Shown here in pieces: positions 51,201 to 60,770 of a DNA stretch of 64,000 nucleotides. This DNA is from Oscillospiraceae bacterium (GTDB lineage Bacteria > Bacillota > Clostridia > Oscillospirales > Oscillospiraceae). The stretch covers positions 62,001 through 126,000 of the forward strand of contig WQXS01000003.1 of NCBI GenBank assembly GCA_009784725.1, in the 5' to 3' direction. Made by a program: the position numbers and the translations under genes. The notes under the pieces are model-generated. The model did not search any database, was not told the DNA's origin, and saw nothing but the letters and a program-made list of their open reading frames with translations. How positions within the stretch are numbered: position 1 is the first letter of the stretch; every line of letters begins with the position of its first letter.

Positions 51201-52313
51201 CTACCTCAATACATCGGCAATGTCTTTTGCTTTTGGAGGGCAGCCCGGTACACATTGGTCGAAGCCTTTTGTGCAGGTGCCGATTCCGAGACCCTTGCCG
51301 GTTTTGCCCTTAAAGCCTTGTCCGATGTGGATTTTCCCGTCAGCGTTATCTGAAATGCTTGAAGTACCCGAAAAGCCCGAAGTACCCGAACGCCCGCCAA
51401 CCCTGCCGCCGACTCTGTGCAAAGCATAAATCAAAGATGAATAACAAGCCGAGCAGGCTGCATCTTCATCGATTAAGCTGCGGTATCTTTCGGAAGAATA
51501 CATTTTTCCAATATCGACAACAGACTTATTTTCCGTATTTAACTCAACAATCTTTGTATCTGCGGTGTAGTATTGACCTACTCCGATTTTTTTCGCATAA
51601 CTCAAATATTCAATATCATCGGGATGATACCCGATCAGCTCGGCACAGAATGAATCCACCATAACAGGGTCACGTCCTGCTATTATTCTGTTTGACTCTA
51701 CGGGATTGCCGCCTTCTTCAAATGATAAATCCCCACAGATGCCGTCGACAACACAATAACCCGTTTTAATAAGAGCGTTGAGTACAGCAACGGGTTTGTG
51801 TATTCCGAGGGTATGGAACCTGCGCTTTTCACTATCGGGAATGCATCCTTTTTGATTTTTTAAGCAGCATGTAAGACGGGTCTGACAATGCGCCTTTAAC
51901 ACAGGGATATTTATCAAAAAGTCAGTCTTTAGAGCTTCATCACAAACTTTTATATCATATCCGAAGTGACGAAGAAGTGTACAGCTGTCGGATTTCAGGT
52001 CGATTAACGGAATATCGTATTTTTTCGAAAGTTCCCGATACCCGCAAAACTCAAAAGCGCGTATAGTGCTGTCGCCAACCCACGAGCTTTCTATAATTTT
52101 AATATTATTAACTCCGAAATCTTTGAGAAACATAACAACACCCTCGGTGACCTCCGGATGCGTGACAGCTCCGTTTGATGCCGGCCCCGGTACAACAAGA
52201 TTCGGCTTTAGTGCCACAGAAAAATCCGGTTTCATATATTCCCCGATATCGGACGCAGTGAGAGTATCGTATGTATTCTTGGTAATATCGCTGCCATATG
52301 TTATGAAAAGCAT
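51201..52313 (-). CDS. DUF362 domain protein with cysteine-rich C-terminus
   Basis: 370 residues from ATG 52313 (GGGGG 8 nt upstream). DUF362 features are VALKPNLVVPGPASNGAVTH, IKIIESSWVG, INIPVLKAHCQTRLTCCLKN and GRDPVMVDSFCAELIGY. DUF362 proteins often pair with Fe-S domains. Here CSACYSSLIYALH and GTCTKGFDQCVPGCPPKA flank a Gly/Ser-rich linker (GGRVGGRSGTSGFSGTSS). Substrate and reaction are unknown. The track start at 52685 is an unrelated extension. Confidence 0.8.
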   Translation of the reverse strand: MLFITYGSDITKNTYDTLTASDIGEYMKPDFSVALKPNLVVPGPASNGAVTHPEVTEGVVMFLKDFGVNNIKIIESSWVGDSTIRAFEFCGYRELSKKYDIPLIDLKSDSCTLLRHFGYDIKVCDEALKTDFLINIPVLKAHCQTRLTCCLKNQKGCIPDSEKRRFHTLGIHKPVAVLNALIKTGYCVVDGICGDLSFEEGGNPVESNRIIAGRDPVMVDSFCAELIGYHPDDIEYLSYAKKIGVGQYYTADTKIVELNTENKSVVDIGKMYSSERYRSLIDEDAACSACYSSLIYALHRVGGRVGGRSGTSGFSGTSSISDNADGKIHIGQGFKGKTGKGLGIGTCTKGFDQCVPGCPPKAKDIADVLR

Positions 52314-52388
52314 ATTCATTTCCCCCTTGAAGAAATCAGCCCTGTAATGTATTATTGAAAAAAAACAAAACGGAAGGATATTGCTTAA

Positions 52389-53114
52389 ATGATAAATGTA
52401 ACGGTATGGAATGAGTTTCGCCATGAAAAAAGCGATGAAAACGTAAAAAGAATTTATCCCGACGGGATTCATAAATGCATTGCAGATTTTCTTGGAAAAG
52501 ATAAAGAAATAAACGTAAGAACTGCAACACTTGATGAACCGATGCACGGTCTGACCGATGAGGTTCTCGATAACACGGATGTAATAATTTGGTGGGGACA
52601 CGCTTTCCACCACGAGGTTTCGGATGAAATTGCGGCGAAGGTACATCAAAGGGTACTTCGGGGAATGGGTTTTATTGCACTCCATTCATGCCATGTTGCA
52701 AAGCCGTTTATTAAACTCATAGGAACAAGCGGAGCACTCCGGTGGAGAACAGATGACTTTGAACGTTTATGGGTAGTATCACCGTCGCACCCGATAGCCG
52801 AAGGTCTCGGTGACTATGTAGAGATTGAAGACGAGGAAATGTACGGCGAAGCTTACGACATACCGACACCGGACGAGCTTGTTTTTATAAGCTGGTTTCG
52901 AGGCGGTGAGGTTTTCCGCTCCGGCTGCTGCTGGAACAGAGGAAGAGGCAAGGTCTTCTACTTCCGCCCCGGTCATGAATCCAACCCAACATACCATGTG
53001 CCGGACATCCAAAAAATCATAACAAATGCAGTCAAATGGGCAGCCCCTAAACAAATAATCGAAAAACTCGACTGCCCCTTTATCGAAATCTCCCCCGAAG
53101 CAGCAAGGAAGTAG
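52389..53114 (+). CDS. ThuA-like domain protein
   Basis: 241 residues of the ThuA (trehalose utilisation-like) class I glutamine-amidotransferase-like fold. VTVWNEFRHEKSDENVKRIY, DVIIWWGHAFHHEVSDEIA, MGFIALHSCHVAKPFIKLI and GRGKVFYFRPGHESNPTYH are typical. The exact reaction is unknown; the family is linked to sugar metabolism. It is divergent from DUF362. Confidence 0.88.
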   Translation: MINVTVWNEFRHEKSDENVKRIYPDGIHKCIADFLGKDKEINVRTATLDEPMHGLTDEVLDNTDVIIWWGHAFHHEVSDEIAAKVHQRVLRGMGFIALHSCHVAKPFIKLIGTSGALRWRTDDFERLWVVSPSHPIAEGLGDYVEIEDEEMYGEAYDIPTPDELVFISWFRGGEVFRSGCCWNRGRGKVFYFRPGHESNPTYHVPDIQKIITNAVKWAAPKQIIEKLDCPFIEISPEAARK

Positions 53115-53129
53115 ATTTTCAATTAAATC

Positions 53130-53254
53130 GGTGTGTTGCGGAGCTTATATATACATTTCTGAAAAGCGTACCCACGGATGGGGGAGCGCACGAGTATAAA
53201 CAGGACGTTTCTTCGAGTGAGAAAGAAATGTATATATAAGCTCCGTAACGCACC
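53130..53254. repeat. 125-nt element with 31-bp nearly perfect inverted arms
   Basis: The arm at 53130-53160 (GGTGTGTTGCGGAGCTTATA and TATACATTTCT) pairs with 53224-53254. The only two differences are both G-U wobbles in RNA read from the plus strand. The 63-nt interior has GCG..CCC/GGG..CGC and TTTCT/AGAAA hairpins. It lies between two convergent genes (ThuA and DUF2284). Confidence 0.75.
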
Positions 53255-53283
53255 ATCAACCTCAAGCTTCATACATAATTTTC

Positions 53284-53793
53284 TCAGTTCAGCCAAACTG
53301 CTGCGTACCAGTTTTGTTCGTCTGTTTCAGATCTTAGTGGTTTTAGCGGAAGTCCGAGTTTTGCGGCTGTTGAGAATACGTCGATGCCGACGCTGTGGAA
53401 CGAGGGGCGGGCTTTCATTACGTTTCTGCAAGGTTTGCCGGACCTTCCTGCGCAGTCTTCGCACAGGGCGCAGTCCGACATGGAAAACGAAAGAGCGTCA
53501 CCGTCCAGATATGCTTCATTCTCTATTGCGAGAGAAGCGTTCTGGGCGGCTTTTTTATTTCGGGAATGGACTATTAAAACGGTTTTATACATTACAAGAA
53601 GCTCTTTCATCTCTTTTAATGGCAAATAACCGGGACGGGACGGACAGGTGCAGCCTTTACCCCAGTCCTTGCAGCCGAACATGCATTTGAGTATTGTCCT
53701 GCCGTCGAAAACGATATTATCCGGTGTGATTGCAACAACGGTATCAGCTCCAAGCTCATATGCCATATCGGTATATTTTTTTATTTTATCCAT
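53284..53793 (-). CDS. DUF2284 metal-binding protein
   Basis: 169 residues with the DUF2284 cysteine pattern: CMFGCKDWGKGCTCPSRPGY in the N-terminal half, then CALCEDCAGRSGKPCRN and a C-terminal STAAKLGLPLKPLR. These are predicted Fe-S or metal proteins of anaerobes without assigned function. No obvious operon partner. Confidence 0.85.
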   Translation of the reverse strand: MDKIKKYTDMAYELGADTVVAITPDNIVFDGRTILKCMFGCKDWGKGCTCPSRPGYLPLKEMKELLVMYKTVLIVHSRNKKAAQNASLAIENEAYLDGDALSFSMSDCALCEDCAGRSGKPCRNVMKARPSFHSVGIDVFSTAAKLGLPLKPLRSETDEQNWYAAVWLN

Positions 53794-53956
53794 TTAATAA
53801 TCATTCCTTTCGAAAGTTATTTGCGTTGCCGTACATTTTTGCAAATAAAACCATAATATTTTACGTTTTTTATGAAAAAGACACTCAAAAATCCGTTTTA
53901 TTGTACACCAAATATGCGAAACTTGAATTACCAAAACAAAAACGGAGGATAATAAA

Positions 53957-54229
53957 ATGAGATTTCTTACAATTCAGATTCTAATCGTTGCACTTGTCTG
54001 TGTATTCATCGCAGCAATTTCGAACCTCACGGAGCTCGGCACAGCCGGCTGGCTGATTGCAGCAACAACAGCATATGCGCTCTACCGCATTTACAGGCAG
54101 CTCAGCTATGACAAAAAATTCTCGGAGCGAAAAGAAAAATCCCGCTACAGCGACCTCGACGAGTCAGAGTTTTCAAGCCAGGTGCGTTACTTTCTGTTCG
54201 ACGATTCAACAAATCTTCAAGACGATTAA
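53957..54229 (+). CDS. Small membrane protein of unknown function
   Basis: 90 residues with two hydrophobic segments (about 4-24 and 30-45), then a charged cytoplasmic tail (KKFSERKEKSRYSDLDESEF). GGAGG precedes the ATG, supporting expression. No family recognised. Confidence 0.6.
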   Translation: MRFLTIQILIVALVCVFIAAISNLTELGTAGWLIAATTAYALYRIYRQLSYDKKFSERKEKSRYSDLDESEFSSQVRYFLFDDSTNLQDD

Positions 54230-54365
54230 AAGCTAATATTAAGCTGCACCGATGAAAAAGATTAACTATAACAATTTTACCACATTGCCTTTCAAAAACC
54301 AATATTCTGTGTTATTATGCTATGCGGCAGAACATTAGCAAAAATAACAAACGGTGGTAGATTAA

Positions 54366-54944
54366 ATGGATAACGAACTGCGAAGCAGATATAATACCCT
54401 CAAAAGCAAGGTTGTTAAACGTGCCGATGACTTTGTCGCACTGATGGATTTTCTCGAAAATGAAACACACTGGCTCACCGCACCTGCGAGCACACGCTTT
54501 CATCTGTGCAGAGAAAACGGCCTGCTTGAACACTCGGTCAACGTCGCAGAAATAATGTTGAAGCTCAAGGATACTCTCTATCCTGTCATAGAGGATGAAT
54601 CCTGCGTTATTGTCGCATTGCTTCACGACCTCGGTAAAGCCGGGATGCCCGGAGAGCCGTTATATCTGAAAAACAAACCCACCGACAACCAGCGACGTGC
54701 CGGCTACGGACCGACATATCCATACAGCTATAACAGCAACCTTACTTATCTCAGTGTCCCTGTACGCAGCTTGCATCTGGCATTGCCGTATCTTCCTCTC
54801 AGCGAGGAAGAAACACAAGCAATCGTTTACCATGACGGCCAATATGTCGATGATAACCGCTCTGTTGCAAAAAACGAATGCCCGCTTACACTGCTGCTCC
54901 AATATGCAGACAACTGGTGCGGCTTCGTTGTCGAAGAGCGGTAG
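54366..54944 (+). CDS. HD-domain phosphohydrolase-like protein
   Basis: 192 residues with HLCRENGLLEHSVNVAEIM, VALLHDLGKAGMPGE, a later YHDGQYVDDNR and LLLQYADNWCGF, a metal-dependent HD domain set. The middle (PYSYNSNLTYLSVPVRSLHL) is family-specific. The substrate, possibly a nucleotide, is unknown. Standalone gene. Confidence 0.75.
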   Translation: MDNELRSRYNTLKSKVVKRADDFVALMDFLENETHWLTAPASTRFHLCRENGLLEHSVNVAEIMLKLKDTLYPVIEDESCVIVALLHDLGKAGMPGEPLYLKNKPTDNQRRAGYGPTYPYSYNSNLTYLSVPVRSLHLALPYLPLSEEETQAIVYHDGQYVDDNRSVAKNECPLTLLLQYADNWCGFVVEER

Positions 54945-55264
54945 AGTACACAAGACAGCATAAATCAAATGAAAAACTCAACAAAAAGCCCAACATAAAG
55001 CCTAAAAACCATAAAAATTACAAAAAACTTACATAAAATTTCAAATTTAATATATCTGTAATACTTTTTGCTAGGATGCTTAACATATACCTGTTACATT
55101 AACAATGCAGGGTCGCTAAACTTTTTTTATTTTTTATCCTCTAATCTTCACAACAAAGGAAGCCATTGGCTTCCTTTGTTGTATTTACTGCAGGCTATAC
55201 TTTTTACACGTTAAATGATATTATGTCTTTCACAAAACCACAGAGATGGAAGGTACTTTGCATA
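54945..55264. other. Intergenic region upstream of GH120 with a perfect hairpin
   Basis: CAACAAAGGAAGCCA and TGGCTTCCTTTGTTG (55151-55181) are perfect 15-nt inverted arms with one base between them, followed by TATTTAC. This looks like a terminator or attenuator lying 84 nt before the GH120 start. T-runs at about 55121-55135 precede it. No gene seen in the region. Confidence 0.5.
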
Positions 55265-57232
55265 ATGGAATATCATGTTTCTAAAAAAGGAAGCAATCTT
55301 AATCCCGGAACCCGTGCAGAGCCGTTTCTTACAATAAACACAGCGGCAAAAGCAGCACAGCCCGGTGACATTATTACCGTACATAAAGGCGTCTACCGGG
55401 AGTGGGTAAAACCGTACAGAGCTGGAACGGCGGCTAAGCGTATTACATATCAGGCAGCAAAAGGTGAAAGCGTAACAATAACCGGAGCCGAGGTTGTCAC
55501 CGACTGGGTACGGGAAGGCAACATTTGGAAGACGGTAATAAAAAACGACTATTTTGGTGAATTTAATCCTTATCAGGAAGTTATATACGGCGACTGGTTA
55601 ATGGTCTACGACAGAGTATATCATCTTGGAGAGGTATACCTGAACGGACGTTCAATGTATGAAGCAACAGACATTAATAAAGTGAAAAAACCGGTTATAT
55701 CGAAAAGCTCTACAGAACCCGAATTTTCAAAATACACATGGTATTGCAGTATAGACGATTACAACACAACCATTTACGCAAACTTTCACAATGAAGACCC
55801 GACAACCGGGAATGTAGAAATCAATGTACGCCCGCATGTCTTTTTCCCGGCAAAACCCGGATATAGCTATATTACAGTAAGAGGGTTTACTCTTAAACAG
55901 GCAGCAACCCAGTGGGCTCCGCCGACAGCATTTCAGGAGGGGCTTATCGGACCGCATTGGAGTAAAGGCTGGATCATCGAAAACAATATAATAAGTGATT
56001 CAAAATGCAGCGGCATAAGCCTTGGAAAAGACGCAAGTACAGGGCATAATGAGTGGAACCATCTGAAATTTAAGCAAGGCACTCAAAGAGAACGCGAGGT
56101 TATTTTCCGTGCAGTCAACGGCAACTGGAGCCGTGATAATATCGGAAGTCATATAGTAAGAAGCAACGTAATCTATAACTGCGGGCAAACAGGCATTGTC
56201 GGGCATCTAGGATGTGCATTCAGCCGTATTGAAAGCAATCATATATATAACATCGTCCATAAAAGAGAGCTTGCAGGCGCCGAAACCGGCGGTATCAAGC
56301 TTCATGCCGCAATAGATACGGTCATTTCAAGAAATGTAATACACAATACCCACAGAGGTCTCTGGCTTGACTGGCAGGCGCAAGGAACACATGTAACGCG
56401 AAACTTGTTTTTCGACCATGACAGCACAGATATATTCATCGAAGTCAGTCACGGCCCCACAACCGTTGACCACAATATTTTTCTGTCACCGGTATCATTT
56501 CAAAATATTGCACAGGGCATTGCAATGGTGCACAACCTGTTTGCAGGGCAGATTGCTTTATCACAGGAACTCAATCGCTACACTCCTTATCATGTGCCGC
56601 ACAGCACAGCAGTTGCGGGTGTTATGATGTTCCCAGGCGGAGATGACAGGTTCTGTAATAATGTTTTCATACGTCCTGAAAACGATGATACCCCTGATAA
56701 GCCCGTGACACGTTCTTTTTTCGGAAACGAACCGCTCACCGAAACCGAAGGTTTTCTCGGTGCATTAACCTACACCGCATATCCCGTAGGCACGGCAGTG
56801 TACACCGGCTATCCAAGCTGTGATGATGAAAAAGCATGGGAAAACCCCGAAAGAGCAAAAAAAGGTTTGGAACAGGAAAAACTTCCCGTAGCAATGGAAG
56901 GAAATCTTTATCTGAATAGCGCCCTGCCGTACCAAAAGGAAAAAAATGCAGCAGTAAACAAGGGTACCGCAATTGCATTTAAAATCAACAGGGATAGCAG
57001 CAATGTAGTTTTCCACATCACAAACCCGGATATATTTAAGAAAGCTGCGGGAAAAATTATAGCAACCGATACACTCGGACACGGGTTTCAGGCAGAAATG
57101 CTTTTCGAAAATCCCGACGAAACCCCGTTTATATTCGACACGGACTTTTTCGGACGCCCGAGAAGCAAAAAACCCACTCCCGGCCCCTTCGAAGTTAAAA
57201 ACGTTGAGATAATCGAAATTTCTTTTGCGTGA
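55265..57232 (+). CDS. GH120 family beta-xylosidase
   Basis: 655 residues from ATG 55265. The track's TTG 55166 lies inside the upstream hairpin and the protein start MEYHVSKKGSNLNPGT matches GH120 starts. It has a right-handed beta-helix with a family-specific insert. GLWLDWQAQGTHV carries the probable nucleophile Asp and DIFIEVSHGPTTVDH the acid/base Glu, by comparison with my memory of the Thermoanaerobacterium GH120 enzyme. GLIGPHWSKGWIIENNIISD is also conserved. No signal peptide, so it acts on imported xylo-oligosaccharides. A GH43 gene follows. Confidence 0.9.
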   Translation: MEYHVSKKGSNLNPGTRAEPFLTINTAAKAAQPGDIITVHKGVYREWVKPYRAGTAAKRITYQAAKGESVTITGAEVVTDWVREGNIWKTVIKNDYFGEFNPYQEVIYGDWLMVYDRVYHLGEVYLNGRSMYEATDINKVKKPVISKSSTEPEFSKYTWYCSIDDYNTTIYANFHNEDPTTGNVEINVRPHVFFPAKPGYSYITVRGFTLKQAATQWAPPTAFQEGLIGPHWSKGWIIENNIISDSKCSGISLGKDASTGHNEWNHLKFKQGTQREREVIFRAVNGNWSRDNIGSHIVRSNVIYNCGQTGIVGHLGCAFSRIESNHIYNIVHKRELAGAETGGIKLHAAIDTVISRNVIHNTHRGLWLDWQAQGTHVTRNLFFDHDSTDIFIEVSHGPTTVDHNIFLSPVSFQNIAQGIAMVHNLFAGQIALSQELNRYTPYHVPHSTAVAGVMMFPGGDDRFCNNVFIRPENDDTPDKPVTRSFFGNEPLTETEGFLGALTYTAYPVGTAVYTGYPSCDDEKAWENPERAKKGLEQEKLPVAMEGNLYLNSALPYQKEKNAAVNKGTAIAFKINRDSSNVVFHITNPDIFKKAAGKIIATDTLGHGFQAEMLFENPDETPFIFDTDFFGRPRSKKPTPGPFEVKNVEIIEISFA

Positions 57233-57378
57233 TAAATGCTTATGATATAATTACTCCACCCAACACGGGCAGCAGCAAAGAGTGAGCAGGAAAATAAGTT
57301 AAAGCAAATTAACAAAAACAAATTAATAAAAGCAAATAAAAAGAAAAAATAGACAGAAACGAATAAAGGAGAACATTA

Positions 57379-58383
57379 ATGCAAAATAACTCTAAATTCA
57401 GAACGCCGCTGGTTACGCATATATATACTGCCGACCCGTCGGCTCACGTTTTTAACGGAAAAATATATATTTACCCCTCACATGACCTGGAAAACGAAGG
57501 CCTTGACGATGGTGAGGGTGATCACTTCCAAATGCAGGACTACCATGTTTTGTCGATGGATGATATCGGCGCTCCGTGCATGGACAATGGAGAAGCACTC
57601 CATATAAAAGACGTACCCTGGGCAAGCAAGCAAATGTGGGCTCCCGACGCTGCATATAAAAACGGGAAGTATTATTTCTATTTCCCCGCAAAAGACAAGG
57701 ACGGTATTTTCCGCATAGGAGCCGCAACAGGCGATAAACCCGAAGGCCCCTTTAAAGCCGAGCCCGATTATATAAAAGGCAGCTTCAGCATCGACCCCGC
57801 TGTTTTCGTCGATGATGACGGCAAAGCATACATGTATTTCGGCGGTCTTTGGGGCGGGCAGCTTGAAAAATGGCAGACAGGGGAGTTTACCGGGGGTGAC
57901 CCAAAAATGGTTCCCGGTTCGGACGGACCGCAAGGAAACGAAACAGCACTTGGGCCAATGGTTGCCGAAATGAATGAGGACATGCTCAGCTTCAAATCAA
58001 ACCCAAAAGAACTAAAAATCCTTGACGAAAACGGCAAACCGCTGATTGCAGACGATAAAAACAGATGGTATTTCGAAGGTCCCTGGCTTCATAAATTTAA
58101 AAATAAATACTATCTTTCATATTCAACCGGCCCGACACATTATCTTTGTTATGCCGAAAGTGACAGTCCGCAGGGACCCTTTACATATAAAGGCAGGCTG
58201 ATGGAGCCTGTCATAGGCTGGACAACACATCATTCCATAGTCGAGTTTAAAGGTAAGTGGTATCTGTTCTATCATGACAGCTCCATGTCCGGCGGAAAAA
58301 CACCGCTCCGCTGCGTCATGTACACAGAGCTTGAAATCAGCGATGACGGGACAATAACCAAAATAAATCCGTACGAAGAATAA
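57379..58383 (+). CDS. GH43 family glycosidase (beta-xylosidase/arabinofuranosidase type)
   Basis: 334 residues, single five-bladed propeller catalytic domain without a binding module. THIYTADPSAHVFNGKIYIY holds the base Asp, GSFSIDPAVFVDDDGKAYMY the pKa-tuning Asp and WYFEGPWLHKFKNKYYLSYS the acid Glu. GWTTHHSIVEFKGKWYLFYH carries the Ca-linked His. No signal peptide. With the preceding GH120 enzyme it forms a cytoplasmic xylo-oligosaccharide step. GGAG lies 7 nt before the ATG. Confidence 0.92.
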   Translation: MQNNSKFRTPLVTHIYTADPSAHVFNGKIYIYPSHDLENEGLDDGEGDHFQMQDYHVLSMDDIGAPCMDNGEALHIKDVPWASKQMWAPDAAYKNGKYYFYFPAKDKDGIFRIGAATGDKPEGPFKAEPDYIKGSFSIDPAVFVDDDGKAYMYFGGLWGGQLEKWQTGEFTGGDPKMVPGSDGPQGNETALGPMVAEMNEDMLSFKSNPKELKILDENGKPLIADDKNRWYFEGPWLHKFKNKYYLSYSTGPTHYLCYAESDSPQGPFTYKGRLMEPVIGWTTHHSIVEFKGKWYLFYHDSSMSGGKTPLRCVMYTELEISDDGTITKINPYEE

Positions 58384-58440
58384 AAGAAAGAATTGTTAAG
58401 AAAAATATAGAAAAAATATGGTTAAATTATCAAGAAAAAC

Positions 58441-58469
58441 TTTATATAGCTTCACATTTATGCTACAAT
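58441..58469 (+). promoter_or_regulatory. Predicted promoter of ddl-alr
   Basis: TTTATA (58441-58446), 17-nt spacer, TACAAT (58464-58469), 93 nt before the ddl start. No riboswitch recognised in the leader. Confidence 0.4.
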
Positions 58470-58562
58470 ATCAAAGTTATAAAACACATAGGGGTTCATT
58501 TTTCTATGGAGTAACAGCCCACAGGCAGACATAACAATCATTTCGGCTAAAGGCAGGTATCT

Positions 58563-59633
58563 ATGAGCAAAAAAACAGTTGCCGTGATTTTCGGCGGATT
58601 TTCGCCGGAATACGAAGTATCATTAAACTCGGCATACTCGGTAATAAAAGCAATAAGCAAAGACAAATATAATATCCTGATGCTCGGAATAACCAACAAA
58701 GGGTCATGGTATAAGTTCTCCGGCTCAGTAGAAGACCTACCGGGTGATAACTGGCATAAAGATAAAAACCAACTAAGCAAAGCATTTATATCTCCCGACC
58801 GCGGCGGTGGTATTCTTGTTTATGAAAACGGTCTACCTGAAAAAGTCCATGTTGATGTAGTATTTCCCGTACTTCACGGCAGAAACGGCGAGGACGGGAC
58901 GATTCAGGGATTGTGCGAGCTTTCCGGAATTCCCGTTGTCGGAAGCGGCTCGGCAGCATCATCACTTTGTATGGACAAGGAAAGGTCACATCAAATTGTT
59001 TCAATCCTGGGAATCAGTGTACCAAAATCCGTCTCCTTTGAATATGTACCGGGAGAAGATGAGCTTCTCACCGCAGTCAAAAGTCTCAGCCTGCCTGTGT
59101 TTGTAAAACCGATTAAAGCAGGTTCTTCTATAGGAGTGTCTAAAATAAACAACCTTGCAGATATTCCTGCTGCCGTTAAAGAGGCATTTATTTATGATGA
59201 CGCAGTAATTATCGAAGAAAATATCGACGGTAAAGAGGTCGGCTGTTCGGTTATCGGAAACCATGACTTGCAAACCGGCAGAATAAATGAAATCGAAGTG
59301 TCGGACGGGTTTTTCAATTATCAGGAAAAATACACTCTTAAAACATCAAAAATCCACACCCCGGGGAGAATAGATGCGGAAAGTGAACGCAGGCTGCAGG
59401 AAGCAGGCAAAAAAATATTTAAAGCACTCGGCTGCCGCGGTTATGCGCGGATTGATTTATTCCTTAAAGAAAACGGTGAAATCGTTTTCAGCGAAGCGAA
59501 CACAATTCCCGGATTCACGGCACACAGCCAGCTTCCGAAAATGATGAAAGCTGCAGGTATTGACTATCCGGAGCTGGTGGATATTCTTTTGGACCTTGCA
59601 TTACAGGCACCGCGAGGCGAGTGGTATGGATAA
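58563..59633 (+). CDS. ddl: D-alanine-D-alanine (or D-Ala-D-Ser) ligase
   Basis: 356 residues, ATP-grasp ligase making the terminal dipeptide of peptidoglycan. FGGFSPEYEVSLNSAYSV, VFPVLHGRNGEDGTIQGLCE, VKPIKAGSSIGVSKI and EANTIPGFTAHSQLPKMM are Ddl motifs. The omega-loop region reads FFNYQEKYTLKTSKIHTPG; EKY at this place is seen in VanC/VanG-type D-Ala-D-Ser ligases as I recall, so the second substrate is not certain. It overlaps the racemase gene by 8 nt. Confidence 0.88.
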   Translation: MSKKTVAVIFGGFSPEYEVSLNSAYSVIKAISKDKYNILMLGITNKGSWYKFSGSVEDLPGDNWHKDKNQLSKAFISPDRGGGILVYENGLPEKVHVDVVFPVLHGRNGEDGTIQGLCELSGIPVVGSGSAASSLCMDKERSHQIVSILGISVPKSVSFEYVPGEDELLTAVKSLSLPVFVKPIKAGSSIGVSKINNLADIPAAVKEAFIYDDAVIIEENIDGKEVGCSVIGNHDLQTGRINEIEVSDGFFNYQEKYTLKTSKIHTPGRIDAESERRLQEAGKKIFKALGCRGYARIDLFLKENGEIVFSEANTIPGFTAHSQLPKMMKAAGIDYPELVDILLDLALQAPRGEWYG

Positions 59634-60768
59634 TAAACCGCAAGAGCGCGGGCGCGCCTGGATAGAGATTGATTTAAACGCTCTCGAAAACAATCTGGAG
59701 GACATAAGAAGGATAATACCGCAAAACTGCGAAATAATGGCAGTTGTCAAAGCCAACGCTTACGGGCACGGTGTAGAAGGTATATCCCGGCATCTTGCGG
59801 CTAAAGGTATTAAATCATTTGCCGTCGCAACGGTCTCCGAGGGAGTTCAGCTCAGACAGTATGTCCCGCAGGCAGAAATAATCATACTTGGCTGTACCCA
59901 TCCGGGTGATGCAAAATTCCTGTATGATAATAACCTGACCCAGCTTGTACCCGACGGCGCTTATGCAAAGGCGCTTAATGATACGCAGTATAAAATGAAA
60001 ATTCATATTGCAATCGACACAGGTATGCACAGACTCGGAATAGATTCGTCTAACTATGATGAAGTCGAAAGTATTTTTAACCTTAAAAATTTGACAGTAG
60101 AAGGAACGGCAACACATCTTGCCTCACCGGACAGCACGGATAAAGGCGAAATAGAGTTCACACATAAACAGCTTGACTTGTTTAATGAGCTGGTTAAAAA
60201 GCTAAAAGCACAAGGACTGAACGCCGGGAAGCTTCATACCCGGTCAAGTTATGGGATATATAATTACCCGGAGCTGCAAAGCGATTATGTCCGTCCCGGA
60301 ATAATGCTCTACGGCATAAAGAGCCAAAATGATGAAACAAAGGTACTTGCAAATCTGCGCCCCGTACTCTCGCTCAAGGCAATCATTGCACAGGTGAAGT
60401 GGATAGAAGCAGGGGAGAGCGTCAGCTACAGCAGGGCATTCACGGCAGAAAAAAGAATAAAAACAGCCACTGTATGCATAGGTTATGCCGACGGGTTTCC
60501 GCGCCATGCATCGGGAAAAGGCGCAAAAGCAATTGTAAACGGCTGCGTTGTACCGATAATAGGCAAAATATGCATGGACATGTTAATACTTGATGTTACA
60601 GATGCGAAGGACACACAAGCAGGAGACATTGCAACACTTATCGGCAAGGACGGAAATGAAGAAATACGCTGTGAGGACTTGGCAGAAATAGCCGGTACAA
60701 TTACAAATGATATTCTGGCAGGGCTTAGTGACAGATTGCCAAGAGTAAACATAATGGAAAGGTTATAA
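59626..60768 (+). CDS. alr: Alanine racemase (VanT-like racemase domain)
   Basis: PLP-dependent racemase, 380 residues from ATG 59626 inside the end of ddl. MAVVKANAYGHGVEGISRHL holds the PLP lysine. HIAIDTGMHRLGI and VCIGYADGFPRH are conserved, and the second catalytic Tyr lies in SYSRAFTAEKRIKTATVCIG/CMDMLILDVTD. EIIILGCTHPGDAKFLYDNN resembles the racemase domain of VanT serine racemases, but the VanT membrane domain is absent. The pair supplies D-Ala for cell-wall synthesis. Confidence 0.9.
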   Translation: MDNKPQERGRAWIEIDLNALENNLEDIRRIIPQNCEIMAVVKANAYGHGVEGISRHLAAKGIKSFAVATVSEGVQLRQYVPQAEIIILGCTHPGDAKFLYDNNLTQLVPDGAYAKALNDTQYKMKIHIAIDTGMHRLGIDSSNYDEVESIFNLKNLTVEGTATHLASPDSTDKGEIEFTHKQLDLFNELVKKLKAQGLNAGKLHTRSSYGIYNYPELQSDYVRPGIMLYGIKSQNDETKVLANLRPVLSLKAIIAQVKWIEAGESVSYSRAFTAEKRIKTATVCIGYADGFPRHASGKGAKAIVNGCVVPIIGKICMDMLILDVTDAKDTQAGDIATLIGKDGNEEIRCEDLAEIAGTITNDILAGLSDRLPRVNIMERL

Positions 60769-60770
60769 AT

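Noticed and set aside
58563-60768. Glycopeptide resistance cluster
   Set aside because: No vanX/vanXY, vanRS or VanT membrane domain; two genes alone fit a housekeeping cell-wall role.
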